DNA of 44,406 bases, from positions 1-44,406 of the forward strand of contig JASJDR010000064.1 of the NCBI GenBank assembly GCA_030065615.1, in the 5' to 3' direction. The position numbers and the translations under genes were made by a program. Below the pieces are notes generated by a model that worked only from the letters and a program-made list of their open reading frames with translations, was not told the origin of the DNA and searched no databases. Below, piece after piece: positions 1 through 8,997 of this stretch. Numbering within the stretch: position 1 is the stretch's first letter; each line of letters starts with the position of its first letter. This DNA comes from Xenococcus sp. MO_188.B8 (lineage in GTDB: Bacteria; Cyanobacteriota; Cyanobacteriia; Cyanobacteriales; Xenococcaceae).

Positions 1-22
1 AGTTATGGTAAGGCAGAAGGCA

Positions 23-50
23 GCCCTAAAGGATACCGCTCCGCATAAGG
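23..50. repeat. Small dispersed repeat, CCTAAAGGATACCGC family
   Basis: Contains CCCTAAAGGATACCGCT followed by CCGCATAAGG. The same words recur, in either orientation, near 33985-34040, 39555-39610 and 43300-43350. It is flanked by short GGCAGAAGG/GGCAGACGG repeats. No coding potential is seen in the first 180 bases. Confidence 0.7.
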
Positions 51-209
51 GCAGACGGCAGAAGGAATTAAGCCTATTTAATACTCGCCATATAATAGTG
101 GGTTTTCAGAATCGGATTTAGTATCAATAGATTCGGTTGGTACGAACGTCGAAAAATTATTGTTGCACTTAGCGCTTTTGCAATGGAGCAGAGAAGAAGT
201 AGAGAAACT

Positions 210-425
210 ATGACACACATTTTCATCAGTCACAGTCATTCAGATGAGGCGATCGCCTCTAAGTTGGTTAACTTCCTATTGGCGGCTCTGAGTATCAAAG
301 AAGAAGAAATATTGTGCTCCTCAAATCCCGATCAAGGATTAGAATATCGCTTCACTGGCGCACCAGATCAACTCAAAGAGAAACTAAAAAATAAGGTAGA
401 AATTGCAGATCATTGTAATTCGTAA
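210..425 (+). pseudogene. Truncated TIR-domain protein, N-terminal fragment
   Basis: A frame of about 71 residues opens with MTHIFISHSHSDEAIASKLV, the first strand and helix of a TIR domain, and continues through EEEILCSSNPDQG, which resembles the CSS-P-G stretch of bacterial TIR proteins. It then stops at 423-425, about halfway through the roughly 130-140 residues of a full domain. The carbonic anhydrase gene converges on it from 460, so the rest of the gene is absent here. An earlier ATG at 183 is in frame, but the TIR homology begins at the ATG at 210. TIR domains act as NADases or scaffolds, often in defence or signalling; with the distal half missing this fragment is unlikely to be active. 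Confidence 0.6.
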
Positions 426-459
426 TTCGGTGTTCTCAGAAATTACAACCAAGCTAGAT

Positions 460-1239
460 CTAGAGCGATTCCAGCAAGAAGCGGCGATTGAGGAGTTGGA
501 GCGGTCGAGCATTCCATGGGAAAACCTTGGCAAATTGCTCTTCTTGCTCCTTAGATATCTCGATAGGTTGCTGAAAGACAATCCAACGAACAAGTTCAGA
601 GCAGGGAGGAGTAGTAAGTGAGCCAAAATATTGATAAGCACTTTGGTCTTCAGGCAAAAGTTGAAGCATATTCACCTTCACCTCAGCAATAGTGTGTTCT
701 GGTCCTGCTATAGCTGGCATTGATTCTAAAATAAGCTGTAACACTTCGTTTTTTGTTCCTTCTTGCATTAGGGCACCTAGAACAACGAACTCACCATGCT
801 CATTACGATGGACAAAATGAGTTTCCATAAGGTATCGCTGACCATTTACCGCGTGTTCACTGGGGTGGTGGAAGTGGAATTGTAATAGCTCAAAATCCTG
901 ACCACCCAGGGTGATTCGATTGCCTGGAGAAGTGTTAATCTGAAGGGTGTGACCATTGTTAACTATCCGTAGCGCTTCCTCCTGATAGCTGAGTCGCAAC
1001 TCGGGCAACTTAGCTGGTAGCGCACCCTCTAGATCGATGGGTGATTGTTGTTGACCTGCTTGGCAGACGCCGAAATCGGGAGAGAGTTCCCCCCACAGCG
1101 CAGGACCATTTTCCTCTTCATAGCCCCATTCGACGTTACTCTCGCTAGCAATCGCTGCTCGCAAGGATGGAAAACTTAAACTATAGGCCCCACCTCCAGT
1201 AAACATCGCCATGTATTTGAGCAAAGATCGTCTTTGCAT
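460..1239 (-). CDS. ecaA: Alpha-class carbonic anhydrase, exported (EcaA-like)
   Basis: Hydrates CO2 to bicarbonate outside the cytoplasmic membrane. The zinc-site histidines are visible in FHFHHPSEH and in THFVH. QSPIDL and SLTTPPCSE are further alpha-CA hallmarks, and the roughly 230-residue catalytic domain is complete. The N-terminus MQRRSLLKYMAMFTGGGAYS has twin arginines before a short hydrophobic stretch, suggesting Tat or general export. I chose the ATG at 1239 because AGAGAGG lies six bases upstream; a TTG further up (1263) is less convincing. The TPR gene at 1540 is divergent and the TIR fragment convergent, so this is probably a single-gene unit. The family identity is very secure; the symbol follows the cyanobacterial EcaA usage. 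Confidence 0.93.
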   Translation of the reverse strand: MQRRSLLKYMAMFTGGGAYSLSFPSLRAAIASESNVEWGYEEENGPALWGELSPDFGVCQAGQQQSPIDLEGALPAKLPELRLSYQEEALRIVNNGHTLQINTSPGNRITLGGQDFELLQFHFHHPSEHAVNGQRYLMETHFVHRNEHGEFVVLGALMQEGTKNEVLQLILESMPAIAGPEHTIAEVKVNMLQLLPEDQSAYQYFGSLTTPPCSELVRWIVFQQPIEISKEQEEQFAKVFPWNARPLQLLNRRFLLESL

Positions 1240-1539
1240 TGCTGCCTCTCTTATCGTATTCAAAGTTTCTCAAAATAATCCTAGAGTATTTTTCCCGAGT
1301 TTGATCTTTTTTTGTGTCTAGTTTGTTACTTTCTTTCTGTATTGTTTACTTAGATAGACACTAAAGCAAGGTGCATCTAAAAATCGCCAAAACCAAGTCT
1401 AGGCGAGCCTGAAGCTAAATATTTAAATTTAATTTATATGTACATGTTTAACTTTTTCTCAGCTTACTAGATGCATCCTCAAGTTGTCTGTTTTGTTTTT
1501 GTAGTCCAAGTTAGCATCGATACTAGTAGGTAAATTAAC
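1240..1539. other. Intergenic region between divergent genes
   Basis: AT-rich spacer that must hold the promoters of the carbonic anhydrase (leftward) and the TPR protein (rightward). I see no convincing -35/-10 pair and no RNA gene; an ACATGT palindrome lies near 1442. Confidence 0.4.
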
Positions 1540-2235
1540 ATGAGCTGTCTTAAAAAAATTTCTCTGATCCTGATGCTTGGTAGTTCCATCGCTTTGGGAA
1601 ACATGAAATCTGCTGAAGGTCTGCCGGTGGTTGAGATTCATAATAATAATCAAACTCAACCAACTACATCTAACTCGGCTATTACTTATTACGACCGAGG
1701 AGTGGCTAAAAGCCAACTAGGGGATTACCTAGAAGCAATTGAAGATTACACCCAAGCTATCAAAATTAATCCTAACTATGCTATTGCTTACTACAATCGA
1801 GGTAATGCTTATAACCAATTAGGAGATTATCAAAAAGCAATTGAAGATTACAACCAAGCTATCAAAATCAATCCTTACTCTGCTGTCATTTACAACAATC
1901 GTGGTTTGACTCGAAATCGTCTCGGAGATAATCAAGGAGCAATTGAAGATTTTAACCAAGCTATTAATATTGATCCTGACTATGCAGTTGCCTACAACAA
2001 TCGAGGAAATGCTCTTAATCAACTAGGAGACAATCAAGAAGCAATTGAAGATTATACTCAAGCCATTAGTATTAGTCCTGACTATGCCCCTGCATACTAC
2101 AATCGTGGACTTAGCTACAACCGATTAGGGGACAAACAAACAGGAATGTCTGACTTTCAGAAAGCAGCAACATTAGCCCAGCAACAAGAAAATACCACTT
2201 TATATCTACAGGCGCAGGAGCAGATCAATCAGTAA
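1540..2235 (+). CDS. Secreted tetratricopeptide-repeat protein
   Basis: 231 residues. The N-terminus (KKISLILMLGSSIALG) is a signal peptide and cleavage is likely before residue 30. Five consecutive 34-residue TPR units follow from about residue 45 to 215, each with the YNRG--YNQLGDYQEAIEDY pattern and ended by I-INP-YA. The units are close to identical, which points to recent internal duplication. TPR proteins hold partner proteins, so this one probably works in the periplasm or thylakoid lumen; no catalytic domain is present. It is transcribed away from the carbonic anhydrase. The partner cannot be inferred. Confidence 0.85.
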   Translation: MSCLKKISLILMLGSSIALGNMKSAEGLPVVEIHNNNQTQPTTSNSAITYYDRGVAKSQLGDYLEAIEDYTQAIKINPNYAIAYYNRGNAYNQLGDYQKAIEDYNQAIKINPYSAVIYNNRGLTRNRLGDNQGAIEDFNQAINIDPDYAVAYNNRGNALNQLGDNQEAIEDYTQAISISPDYAPAYYNRGLSYNRLGDKQTGMSDFQKAATLAQQQENTTLYLQAQEQINQ

Positions 2236-2394
2236 CATCTCTTGATTTGGACTTGGGATAAAGAGATTAGTGAGCGCTTTTTGGGATTAGGAGGATTGGG
2301 TAGTGCGATCGCATCTCAACCCACTACAATGTTGAAGCACTATGCTTGAATCTATCAGGACTTACCTCTCAATTTGTAATTTTTTCTATCTTCT

Positions 2395-2556
2395 TTATAA
2401 AGATGGCAAATCAATATCATTTATTGCTGCCAAATAGTTATTAAGAATCATTCCTGGGCTTGTACCCGCTAATCTAGCGATGGTCGCAACATCAATATTA
2501 GCAAGAACATTTAACATAGGGATAGTAATATGAGTGAAGTACCCGTGCAAACTTAC
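2395..2556 (-). pseudogene. C-terminal remnant of an integrase-like protein
   Basis: On the minus strand an open stretch of about 53 codons contains IDVATIARLAGTSPGMILNN followed by a short tail ending DLPSL and a stop. An I-RLAGTS---I--NY pattern resembles the last helix and catalytic-tyrosine region of cyanobacterial tyrosine recombinases. An in-frame stop at 2557-2559 cuts it off upstream, and the rest of the gene is missing. The identification rests on a short motif only. No other gene is seen between 2236 and 2679. Confidence 0.35.
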
Positions 2557-2679
2557 TCATGTATTTATCTGAGCGAAACGCTTCCAATATTATTTTGGCT
2601 GAACTATTAAAGATAATTAGACCCAATTCTGACCCAAAAAATTGGTTCTTGTCAGATTTGTTCACCAAAAATTAGTCGC

Positions 2680-5600
2680 TCAGTCAAAACCTAAACTTAA
2701 CCCAAAAGCTTGTCGAAAATGGCGATCGCTGACCAGCAAAGAACCTTCTGTCCACTCGTCAAAAGCTAACTGAGCCGCCGTTTCTACTCCAGTGGCGATA
2801 TCGCGACCAGATCGCCCGACCAGGACTTGAGCATAAGCGTGCAAGTCAACATCTCCATCTAGAATCCAATCTGGATGAATTTTGGCGCGTAACAGCTGTA
2901 TAGTCTCTGCTACTTCTGGAAGAGGAATGAAAATTTCCCGTTGCAATCGAGAGCGCACCGCAGCATCGACATTTTCGGGGTAGTTGGTTGCACCTAACAC
3001 AAACAGATAACCAGCCTGAGTTCGTACCCCATCTACTTCCTGAAGAAATTGATTGACCAAGTTTTGGTTCTCCAGATCGGCACTAGTACTGCCCAGATTA
3101 CCCCGACTAGGAAATAGAGATTCGATCTCGTCGAAGAAAATAATTGCCGGAGCTTGCTGGCGAGCCTGGTTGAAGACATCTGCTAAATTGCGAGAACTTT
3201 GCCCAACCCATTTGCTTCTGATGTCTGCTGGCGCGTAGCTTTTGAAGTATAGTCCTGAAACAGAAGCCATTACCCTAGCAATTTGAGTTTTACCAGTTCC
3301 TGGCTGTCCGTACAGTAATGCTCCTTTAGGTGGTTTAATCCCCGGTGGCAAGTGAGCGTAGTTGGCAACCAATTTTACTAAACGCTGAAGTTCACTTTTA
3401 ATTTGAGCTGGCAAAATTACATCATTCCAAGTTAACTCTCCTTGAGGAGCTTTGGCCTGAAGTACGGCGCGAAAATCCTCCGTGGTGATTACTAGGGCTT
3501 GATTGGCAAAAAGGCGATCGCTAGCATATTGCCCCACTTCGCTGACTAATTGTCGAATATCCCGACCTGATTTACCTTGAAGTAGTCGAGCAATTTGTTC
3601 CCAGTCCAAATCGGGGGCAACTTCCATCTCACCCGTAAACAGTCGCAGCATTGACACTCGTTCTAACTGTTCTGGTAGAGGAATTTCCACTATTTTATTA
3701 AGACGAGAACGCACAGCATTATCTACCCGTTCTACGTAGTTAGTTGCCCCGACAACAAATACTCCTGTTGCTCCCCCGCGAAAACCGTCCAGTTCTTGCA
3801 AAAACTGATTAATCAGTTCAATTTCGTACTGGGAGACATTACCTTCTCGCTGGGGTAAGAGGGCATCGATCTCGTCGATAAACAGGATCGTAGGAGCCTC
3901 TCTCCTGGCTCGTTCAAAAGTTTGAGCAAGTTTTTTACCAGCTTCTCCTACGTATTGGGAACGCATCTCGGCGATCGATAAGTCGATAAAGCGACAACCC
4001 GCAGCTTTAGCTAGCACTCTCGCTACTTCGGTTTTGCCAGTTCCTGGCGGCCCGTAAAGCAGCATTCCTTTGGCAGGAGTTACTCCCGGAATTGGATCGC
4101 GGAAAAACCTCAAAAAGCGTTCTAGGTTGCTCTGGAGAGTTTGTTTGAGCTCTGGACTGAGAATTAATTCCGCCCAGACTGATTCGTCAATTTCTACTGG
4201 TGGCAGTAGAGCCCGTTCAAAATCAGCGTGAGTAAGAATTACTTGCTCCCTTGACCAGCCTTGCCTCTGGATATAAGCTTGCCCGACCCGAGTTAGTATT
4301 CCCTGGATATCCCGCCCCGATTTTCCTTCTAGCATCCGGCTAATAGCTTCGAGATCGACATCAGCAGCTAGCTGCCAGTTCTTTTTTTGCTCTAAGGCTA
4401 GCTCTAGCATGATGCGCCGTTCTCGTACTCCAGGCAAGGGAATTTCTAGGGTCTGCTGCAAGCGCGAAATTACTGCTGGATCGACAGTATCGGCACGGTT
4501 GGTTGCTCCAAGGAGAAAAATTCCTGCTGCCGATCGAGTCGCCCCATCTACCTGTTGCAAAAATTCGTTGACTAGTTCCACTTCCGGGTTGTTGCCACTA
4601 TTTTCTCGACGAGGGAACAGGGAATCAATCTCGTCAAAAAAGAGAATGCAGGGAGAGCGATCGCGGGCATCGGCAAAAATAGCCTGTAAATTTTGCAAAC
4701 TACCCCCTTGGTAGGGACTTTTTACCTCACTGGGGGCGATCGCCCGAAAATACCAGCCTACTTTGGCGGCTAGGTAGCGAGCAATCAGGGTTTTTCCAGT
4801 GCCAGGCAATCCTGTTAGTAGCATTCCTTTAGGCAAGGGCAAGCCCAAACTGAGAGCTTGGGGCAAGTTTTTCAGCGTCCCCAGGGTTTGCTCTACTCGC
4901 TCCATTAAGGTTGGGGGCAGAATTAGATTTGGTACATTAGTACTATCTCCTGTTCCTAAAATAGCTTGTTGGAAATGCTCTAGGGCAATTTCCCCCGCAG
5001 CATTATCTTGACAAGCTAAATGGTAAGCTTCCTCTACTCTGGCCTTGATCGCACGACCTGATTTCCCTGTCAAAAGTAAGGCCACAGCTTGCCAATCTAG
5101 GTCAGCAGCTACAGGACGTTCACCGACAAATAGTTTGAGTAACTCGATACGCTCTGGCAATTCTGGCAGAGGGATCGCAATGCTTTTAGACAAGCGCGAA
5201 CGGACAGCAGCATCTACCTGTTCCGGTCTATTAGTAGCTCCGACGACAAAAATACCCCGTCCGCTGTTGTTAACTCCGTCTACCTCCTGGAGAAATTGAT
5301 TGACCAATTCGATCTCGTGTTGGGCACTCTGTTGGTCGCGGGAGGGGAACAGGCCATCAATTTCGTCAAAAAAGAGAATAGCTGGAGCATTACAACGAGC
5401 CTGGGCAAAAATCTGAGCCAACTTACGGTTGCTTTCCCCGACAAATTTGTCCCGAATGTCTCCCGTACTTACTCCTTGGAACTGAATGCCCCCCAAGCGT
5501 GCCATAGCTCTGGCAATCTCTGTTTTTCCCGTCCCTGGAGCTCCAGATAACAGCAATCCTGCTGGGGGAGTAAGGCGGGGGTTGGCGAAAGCTTGCAGAA

Positions 5601-7614
5601 ATTGGGCTAAAGCCCTGCTCAATTCTGTTGTTAATCGCTGAGGCAGAATGACCCCTGTTAGTTCACCAGTTATTTTCGGAATCAAAACTGAGTCGAAGTC
5701 TTCCCGACGCAAGCTGAGATCCTCAGGCGGCAATGTTGCTACTATGCGATCTGCGATCGCTTTAATCTCCCGTCCTGATTTACCATTTAGGAGTTGTGCA
5801 TAATAATCCAAATCTACATCCGACTTCAGTTCTAAGGGTTTCTTCTGGCTCTGGGTAGTGAAATATTCCAGCATTCGCCGCCGTTGTTGTACATCTGGCA
5901 GCGGCAGGACGATTGACTCTGAAAGTCGCGATAATACTCCTGAATCGACTTGTTCTGGTCGGCTAGTTGTAGCTATAATTACCACCCCGGCTGACTGGGA
6001 CAGGCGATCTCGAAGAGATCCGCTTCGCGGCGCGACTTCTTGCAAAAATTGGTTGATCAACTCTACAGTGGTGGGATCTCCCGATGCTTCTTCCCTTCTA
6101 GGCAAAATCCCCTCTATTTCGTCCCACAATAGCACTGCTGGGGCTTTAGCTCGGGCATCAGCAAAAATTCCCCGCAGATTTTGGACAGTTTGACCAACTA
6201 GAGGACTTTTGAGTTTTCCTGGGGTAACCAATACTAGTTCGCAGTTAGCATCCTCAGCAAACAGCTTGGCAATTTCCGTTTTTCCCGTACCTGGAGGCCC
6301 AGTTAAGATAATGCCTTGGGGTACATCTGGTAGTTGGGAAGCTGACAAATCCCATTCCCGTAAATTCTTTGCCCACTGCTGGATAGGTTGGAGAATGGTT
6401 TCTGAGAGGAAAAACCCCTGCCAGATTTCTTCTGAGGAGGGTGGCAGAAATGGTTCAAAATTATGCCATCCTAGGCAAGTTGCTCCCGTTTCATATCGAT
6501 GCCCTTCAGCATTTTTGACAATTTGCTCAATGGCGCTGCCGTCAATCCGACCGAGCCGCTGGGCTAGGACTGTTAAATTTAACTCCACAACCAGTGGGGT
6601 ACCTGTTTGATGGAGGTATTTCTCCAAAATAGCAACCCGACCTTCGAGATCGGGCTTGGGAATGGGTAGAATAAAGCTAAAGACTCCGCCAGGCTGCTGT
6701 ACTTCCTGGGGAAGCAGAGTTAAATTACTCACTGAAGCGAGGATCACAATTTTACGCTCCTGCTCTAGATTCCACTTCCAGTAGGTTTCTAAGTTATCAT
6801 CTAATTTTTCTTGTAGCTTGCGAGCTTTTTCTTTCTCTGAGGCTAAATCTGCTATTCCCAGACTGCCCCAAAACCGGTTCCACCAAGTTGTCTGTCCGGT
6901 GTTGCTTTGGTTAAATTCCTGGGCTTGTTGCAGGTAGTGATAGAAATTATCAAAATTTTCTAGTAGAAGAACAGTTGGGGCATATTCAGTACCTTCTCGT
7001 AACCATTTATAAATTAATTTGCCAGCTTGGTAAAGATTGTTAGCCTGATCTAAATCCCGACTGATGAAGTTAAAAGTTTCGCCCCGCTCTTGACTCAATC
7101 GATCCGCTAGACAACGACACAAAAAGCGCTTGCCTCGACCTTCCTTCCCTAGCAGCAGAATTCCTTGAACAGGTTGATTGAGATCGGCATCTAAAATCAA
7201 ATCAGCGTAGCGTTTGAGTTGGCATCGCACCTCTGAGTGTCCCCGAAAATCATCCCAGTTAAAGGGTGGAGTAGAGGAGGGAGCTGGATAGTAAATATTG
7301 TCCTCATTAGCTGCTGCTGGGGCTTGAGACTGAGGAATTAGACGGAGCATGACCCCAGATTCTGTGCCTAAACGAAACCACTGATGGAGAGAAAGTCGCT
7401 GTTCTTGAATTGGTTGGTCTTGAACATAGGTTCCATAGGTGCTATTGCAGTCTCGCAAACACCAAGCTGTTCCATCCCAAAAAAGTTCGGCATGCCTGCG
7501 GGAAACACTAAACATGTCTAAGCGAATATCTCGATCTGGGTTACGACCGAGTTTATAAACCCGATCTTGGTGCAGTCGCCAAGTTTTCCCAGATTTTCCC
7601 TCTTCCAAGAACAT
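2680..7614 (-). CDS. Giant FHA protein with six tandem AAA modules in one chain
   Basis: About 1,644 residues. An N-terminal FHA domain (residues about 20-95: KLGRNPDRDI, SVSRRHAEL, NSTYGTYV) should bind phosphothreonine. Six AAA modules follow, with Walker A positions near residues 162, 444, 697, 940, 1192 and 1442, i.e. about every 250 residues. Modules 2-6 have intact GxPGTGKT, a DEIE/DEID Walker B, a sensor-1 AT(N/T) segment, an arginine-rich SRL region and a recurring GKSGR-I sensor-2 motif. Module 1 is degenerate: GKEGRGKR lacks the Walker A Thr, and LLLENFDNF replaces the acidic Walker B. One polypeptide could therefore build a whole six-membered ring, as in dynein or midasin. The gene follows the membrane protein by a few bases. 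ATG 7614 has GAGG ten bases upstream; GTG 7626 is the alternative. A 24-bp repeat is inserted in module 2. Confidence 0.9.
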   Translation of the reverse strand: MFLEEGKSGKTWRLHQDRVYKLGRNPDRDIRLDMFSVSRRHAELFWDGTAWCLRDCNSTYGTYVQDQPIQEQRLSLHQWFRLGTESGVMLRLIPQSQAPAAANEDNIYYPAPSSTPPFNWDDFRGHSEVRCQLKRYADLILDADLNQPVQGILLLGKEGRGKRFLCRCLADRLSQERGETFNFISRDLDQANNLYQAGKLIYKWLREGTEYAPTVLLLENFDNFYHYLQQAQEFNQSNTGQTTWWNRFWGSLGIADLASEKEKARKLQEKLDDNLETYWKWNLEQERKIVILASVSNLTLLPQEVQQPGGVFSFILPIPKPDLEGRVAILEKYLHQTGTPLVVELNLTVLAQRLGRIDGSAIEQIVKNAEGHRYETGATCLGWHNFEPFLPPSSEEIWQGFFLSETILQPIQQWAKNLREWDLSASQLPDVPQGIILTGPPGTGKTEIAKLFAEDANCELVLVTPGKLKSPLVGQTVQNLRGIFADARAKAPAVLLWDEIEGILPRREEASGDPTTVELINQFLQEVAPRSGSLRDRLSQSAGVVIIATTSRPEQVDSGVLSRLSESIVLPLPDVQQRRRMLEYFTTQSQKKPLELKSDVDLDYYAQLLNGKSGREIKAIADRIVATLPPEDLSLRREDFDSVLIPKITGELTGVILPQRLTTELSRALAQFLQAFANPRLTPPAGLLLSGAPGTGKTEIARAMARLGGIQFQGVSTGDIRDKFVGESNRKLAQIFAQARCNAPAILFFDEIDGLFPSRDQQSAQHEIELVNQFLQEVDGVNNSGRGIFVVGATNRPEQVDAAVRSRLSKSIAIPLPELPERIELLKLFVGERPVAADLDWQAVALLLTGKSGRAIKARVEEAYHLACQDNAAGEIALEHFQQAILGTGDSTNVPNLILPPTLMERVEQTLGTLKNLPQALSLGLPLPKGMLLTGLPGTGKTLIARYLAAKVGWYFRAIAPSEVKSPYQGGSLQNLQAIFADARDRSPCILFFDEIDSLFPRRENSGNNPEVELVNEFLQQVDGATRSAAGIFLLGATNRADTVDPAVISRLQQTLEIPLPGVRERRIMLELALEQKKNWQLAADVDLEAISRMLEGKSGRDIQGILTRVGQAYIQRQGWSREQVILTHADFERALLPPVEIDESVWAELILSPELKQTLQSNLERFLRFFRDPIPGVTPAKGMLLYGPPGTGKTEVARVLAKAAGCRFIDLSIAEMRSQYVGEAGKKLAQTFERARREAPTILFIDEIDALLPQREGNVSQYEIELINQFLQELDGFRGGATGVFVVGATNYVERVDNAVRSRLNKIVEIPLPEQLERVSMLRLFTGEMEVAPDLDWEQIARLLQGKSGRDIRQLVSEVGQYASDRLFANQALVITTEDFRAVLQAKAPQGELTWNDVILPAQIKSELQRLVKLVANYAHLPPGIKPPKGALLYGQPGTGKTQIARVMASVSGLYFKSYAPADIRSKWVGQSSRNLADVFNQARQQAPAIIFFDEIESLFPSRGNLGSTSADLENQNLVNQFLQEVDGVRTQAGYLFVLGATNYPENVDAAVRSRLQREIFIPLPEVAETIQLLRAKIHPDWILDGDVDLHAYAQVLVGRSGRDIATGVETAAQLAFDEWTEGSLLVSDRHFRQAFGLSLGFD
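6010..6033 (-). repeat. 24-bp dispersed repeat inserted in frame in AAA module 2
   Basis: The minus strand here matches the CGCGAAGCGGATCTCTTCGA core found in the intergenic copies at 38424-38466 and 41861-41928, and like them it lies directly before GATCGC. It adds eight codons (APRSGSLR). Removing it joins QEV to DRLSQS and restores the QEVD motif that occupies this place in modules 3 to 6 (QEVDG, QQVDG, QELDG, QEVDG). Confidence 0.85.
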
Positions 7615-7633
7615 AACTGCCGTCACCTCTAGA

Positions 7634-8974
7634 TTACTCTGCCCGATTAATTATAAAAGATGCAGTGGAGCCTTCGGGAATCGGCCGGTTGTTGATATTA
7701 CCGATGCCAGCCACATTTACTTCCAGGGTAATACCCCCTGTACCGTCTTTAATCCCCACCACATCAACTCGATTCTCACCAGGTTGCAAATCTACCATGA
7801 TTACTTGCCCATGATTGAGGATTAACTGATTATTAGCATAGGGTTTACCATTGACAATCAAGCTGACATAGTCTCCATCTTCGTCTACATTATCCCGCAG
7901 CTGTATGGCTACAGTGGCAGCATGAACTGTGATATTGCGAAAACCATAATTATTGCTGAGTCGGCCATGGTTGCTATTTGATGCTATTTGGGGAGACCGA
8001 ACATTCTTTGGTTGTAGCTGCGGGACATTCACTTGGGGAATTGTGACCTTTAGGTAGGGGTCTTGAGCTAACAACTGTCCTTGATTATCAGCAGTTTTAG
8101 GTTGAGACAGAGGTACGACCTTTGAGGGGTTCTGGTTAATATTGGTCGTAGCTGGGCTCTTGGTAACTAACGTTTGCCCTTTGCTTTCTGGCTGCGACTT
8201 GGGATTAATAGATTTGGCAGGAGCAGCAGATTCTGATACCACAGGTGAAGTAGTTAATGGAGGGGATGGTGGCACCACGGAAACAGGTGACGGTGGAGGG
8301 AGAGGCCGAGATATTTCTGCTAAAGTAGCGGCAAATTGCTGCTGCTTAGCTTGGTATTGTTGCTGTTCCCATTGCTTAATCTGCTGCTGCGCTTGTTGGT
8401 AATTTGGGGTTTTATCTGGTATTAACTTGGCTACGGCGATCGCTTCATTCAACTGGCCTCTAGTAGCTTTACTATTGGCTTCTTGGAGAATTTTTTGCGC
8501 CCAAGTTGCAGTCAAAGATTGAGCTTGGGCACTGACAGCAGAATTCGGGGATAGCTTTTTAGTTATTTGGATCGCCTGGGCTAGTTGTTGGGGTTGACCC
8601 TGGTTAGCTAACAGTTTAGCTTGCTCTAATAACATTTGCCCTGCTCGTTCCTTGTCGGCGCTGGAAATGGCTCCAGGAGCATTACTACTAGAGCTAGCAG
8701 TCTCGGTAACAGGAGTAGATGCAGTTTCTTCCTTATTTGGTGCTCTAAATTGCAACCCGATTCCAGCTGTGGTTACGGCTAGCAATCCAGCAGCTAAAAT
8801 ACCCGGAAGCCACCAATTCTTTGATTTTTGCGGAACTGTGTCGATATTTTCCTGGCCAACAACTTTATTTTGCCTCTTTTTAGCCGAATTAGCTTTCTCT
8901 AGTTTTTTAGGGGCTCGACTAATTTGACGCTGCTTTGTTTCTTGACCTAGGGATTTTAACTTGTCTCTGTCCAT
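7634..8974 (-). CDS. Single-pass membrane protein with a C-terminal beta-rich domain
   Basis: 446 residues, middle gene of the kinase operon. A basic cytoplasmic tail of about 53 residues (many K/R/Q) is followed by one membrane segment, WWLPGILAAGLLAVTTAGIG, at about 54-73. The outer part has an Ala/Gln-rich helical region (about 105-225), a Pro/Ser/Thr-rich linker (about 230-330) and a compact C-terminal domain (about 348-446) with VAIQLRDNVDEDGDYVSLIV and LQPGENRVDVVGIKDG, which reads as a beta sandwich. No enzyme motif was found. It starts 23 bases after the kinase gene and ends about 7-20 bases before the FHA-AAA gene, so co-transcription is likely. It may be a kinase substrate or a sensor. 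Function unknown. Confidence 0.8.
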   Translation of the reverse strand: MDRDKLKSLGQETKQRQISRAPKKLEKANSAKKRQNKVVGQENIDTVPQKSKNWWLPGILAAGLLAVTTAGIGLQFRAPNKEETASTPVTETASSSSNAPGAISSADKERAGQMLLEQAKLLANQGQPQQLAQAIQITKKLSPNSAVSAQAQSLTATWAQKILQEANSKATRGQLNEAIAVAKLIPDKTPNYQQAQQQIKQWEQQQYQAKQQQFAATLAEISRPLPPPSPVSVVPPSPPLTTSPVVSESAAPAKSINPKSQPESKGQTLVTKSPATTNINQNPSKVVPLSQPKTADNQGQLLAQDPYLKVTIPQVNVPQLQPKNVRSPQIASNSNHGRLSNNYGFRNITVHAATVAIQLRDNVDEDGDYVSLIVNGKPYANNQLILNHGQVIMVDLQPGENRVDVVGIKDGTGGITLEVNVAGIGNINNRPIPEGSTASFIINRAE

Positions 8975-8997
8975 CTTAATTAAACTCTAAATTACTA

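Noticed and set aside
403..621. Plus-strand frame of 72 residues after the TIR fragment
   Set aside because: It is antisense to the carbonic anhydrase C-terminus and shows no TIR continuation.
3053..6610. Several plus-strand frames of 60-130 residues opposite the AAA gene
   Set aside because: Each is a shadow of a conserved AAA module, repeated at the same module position, with no start signals.
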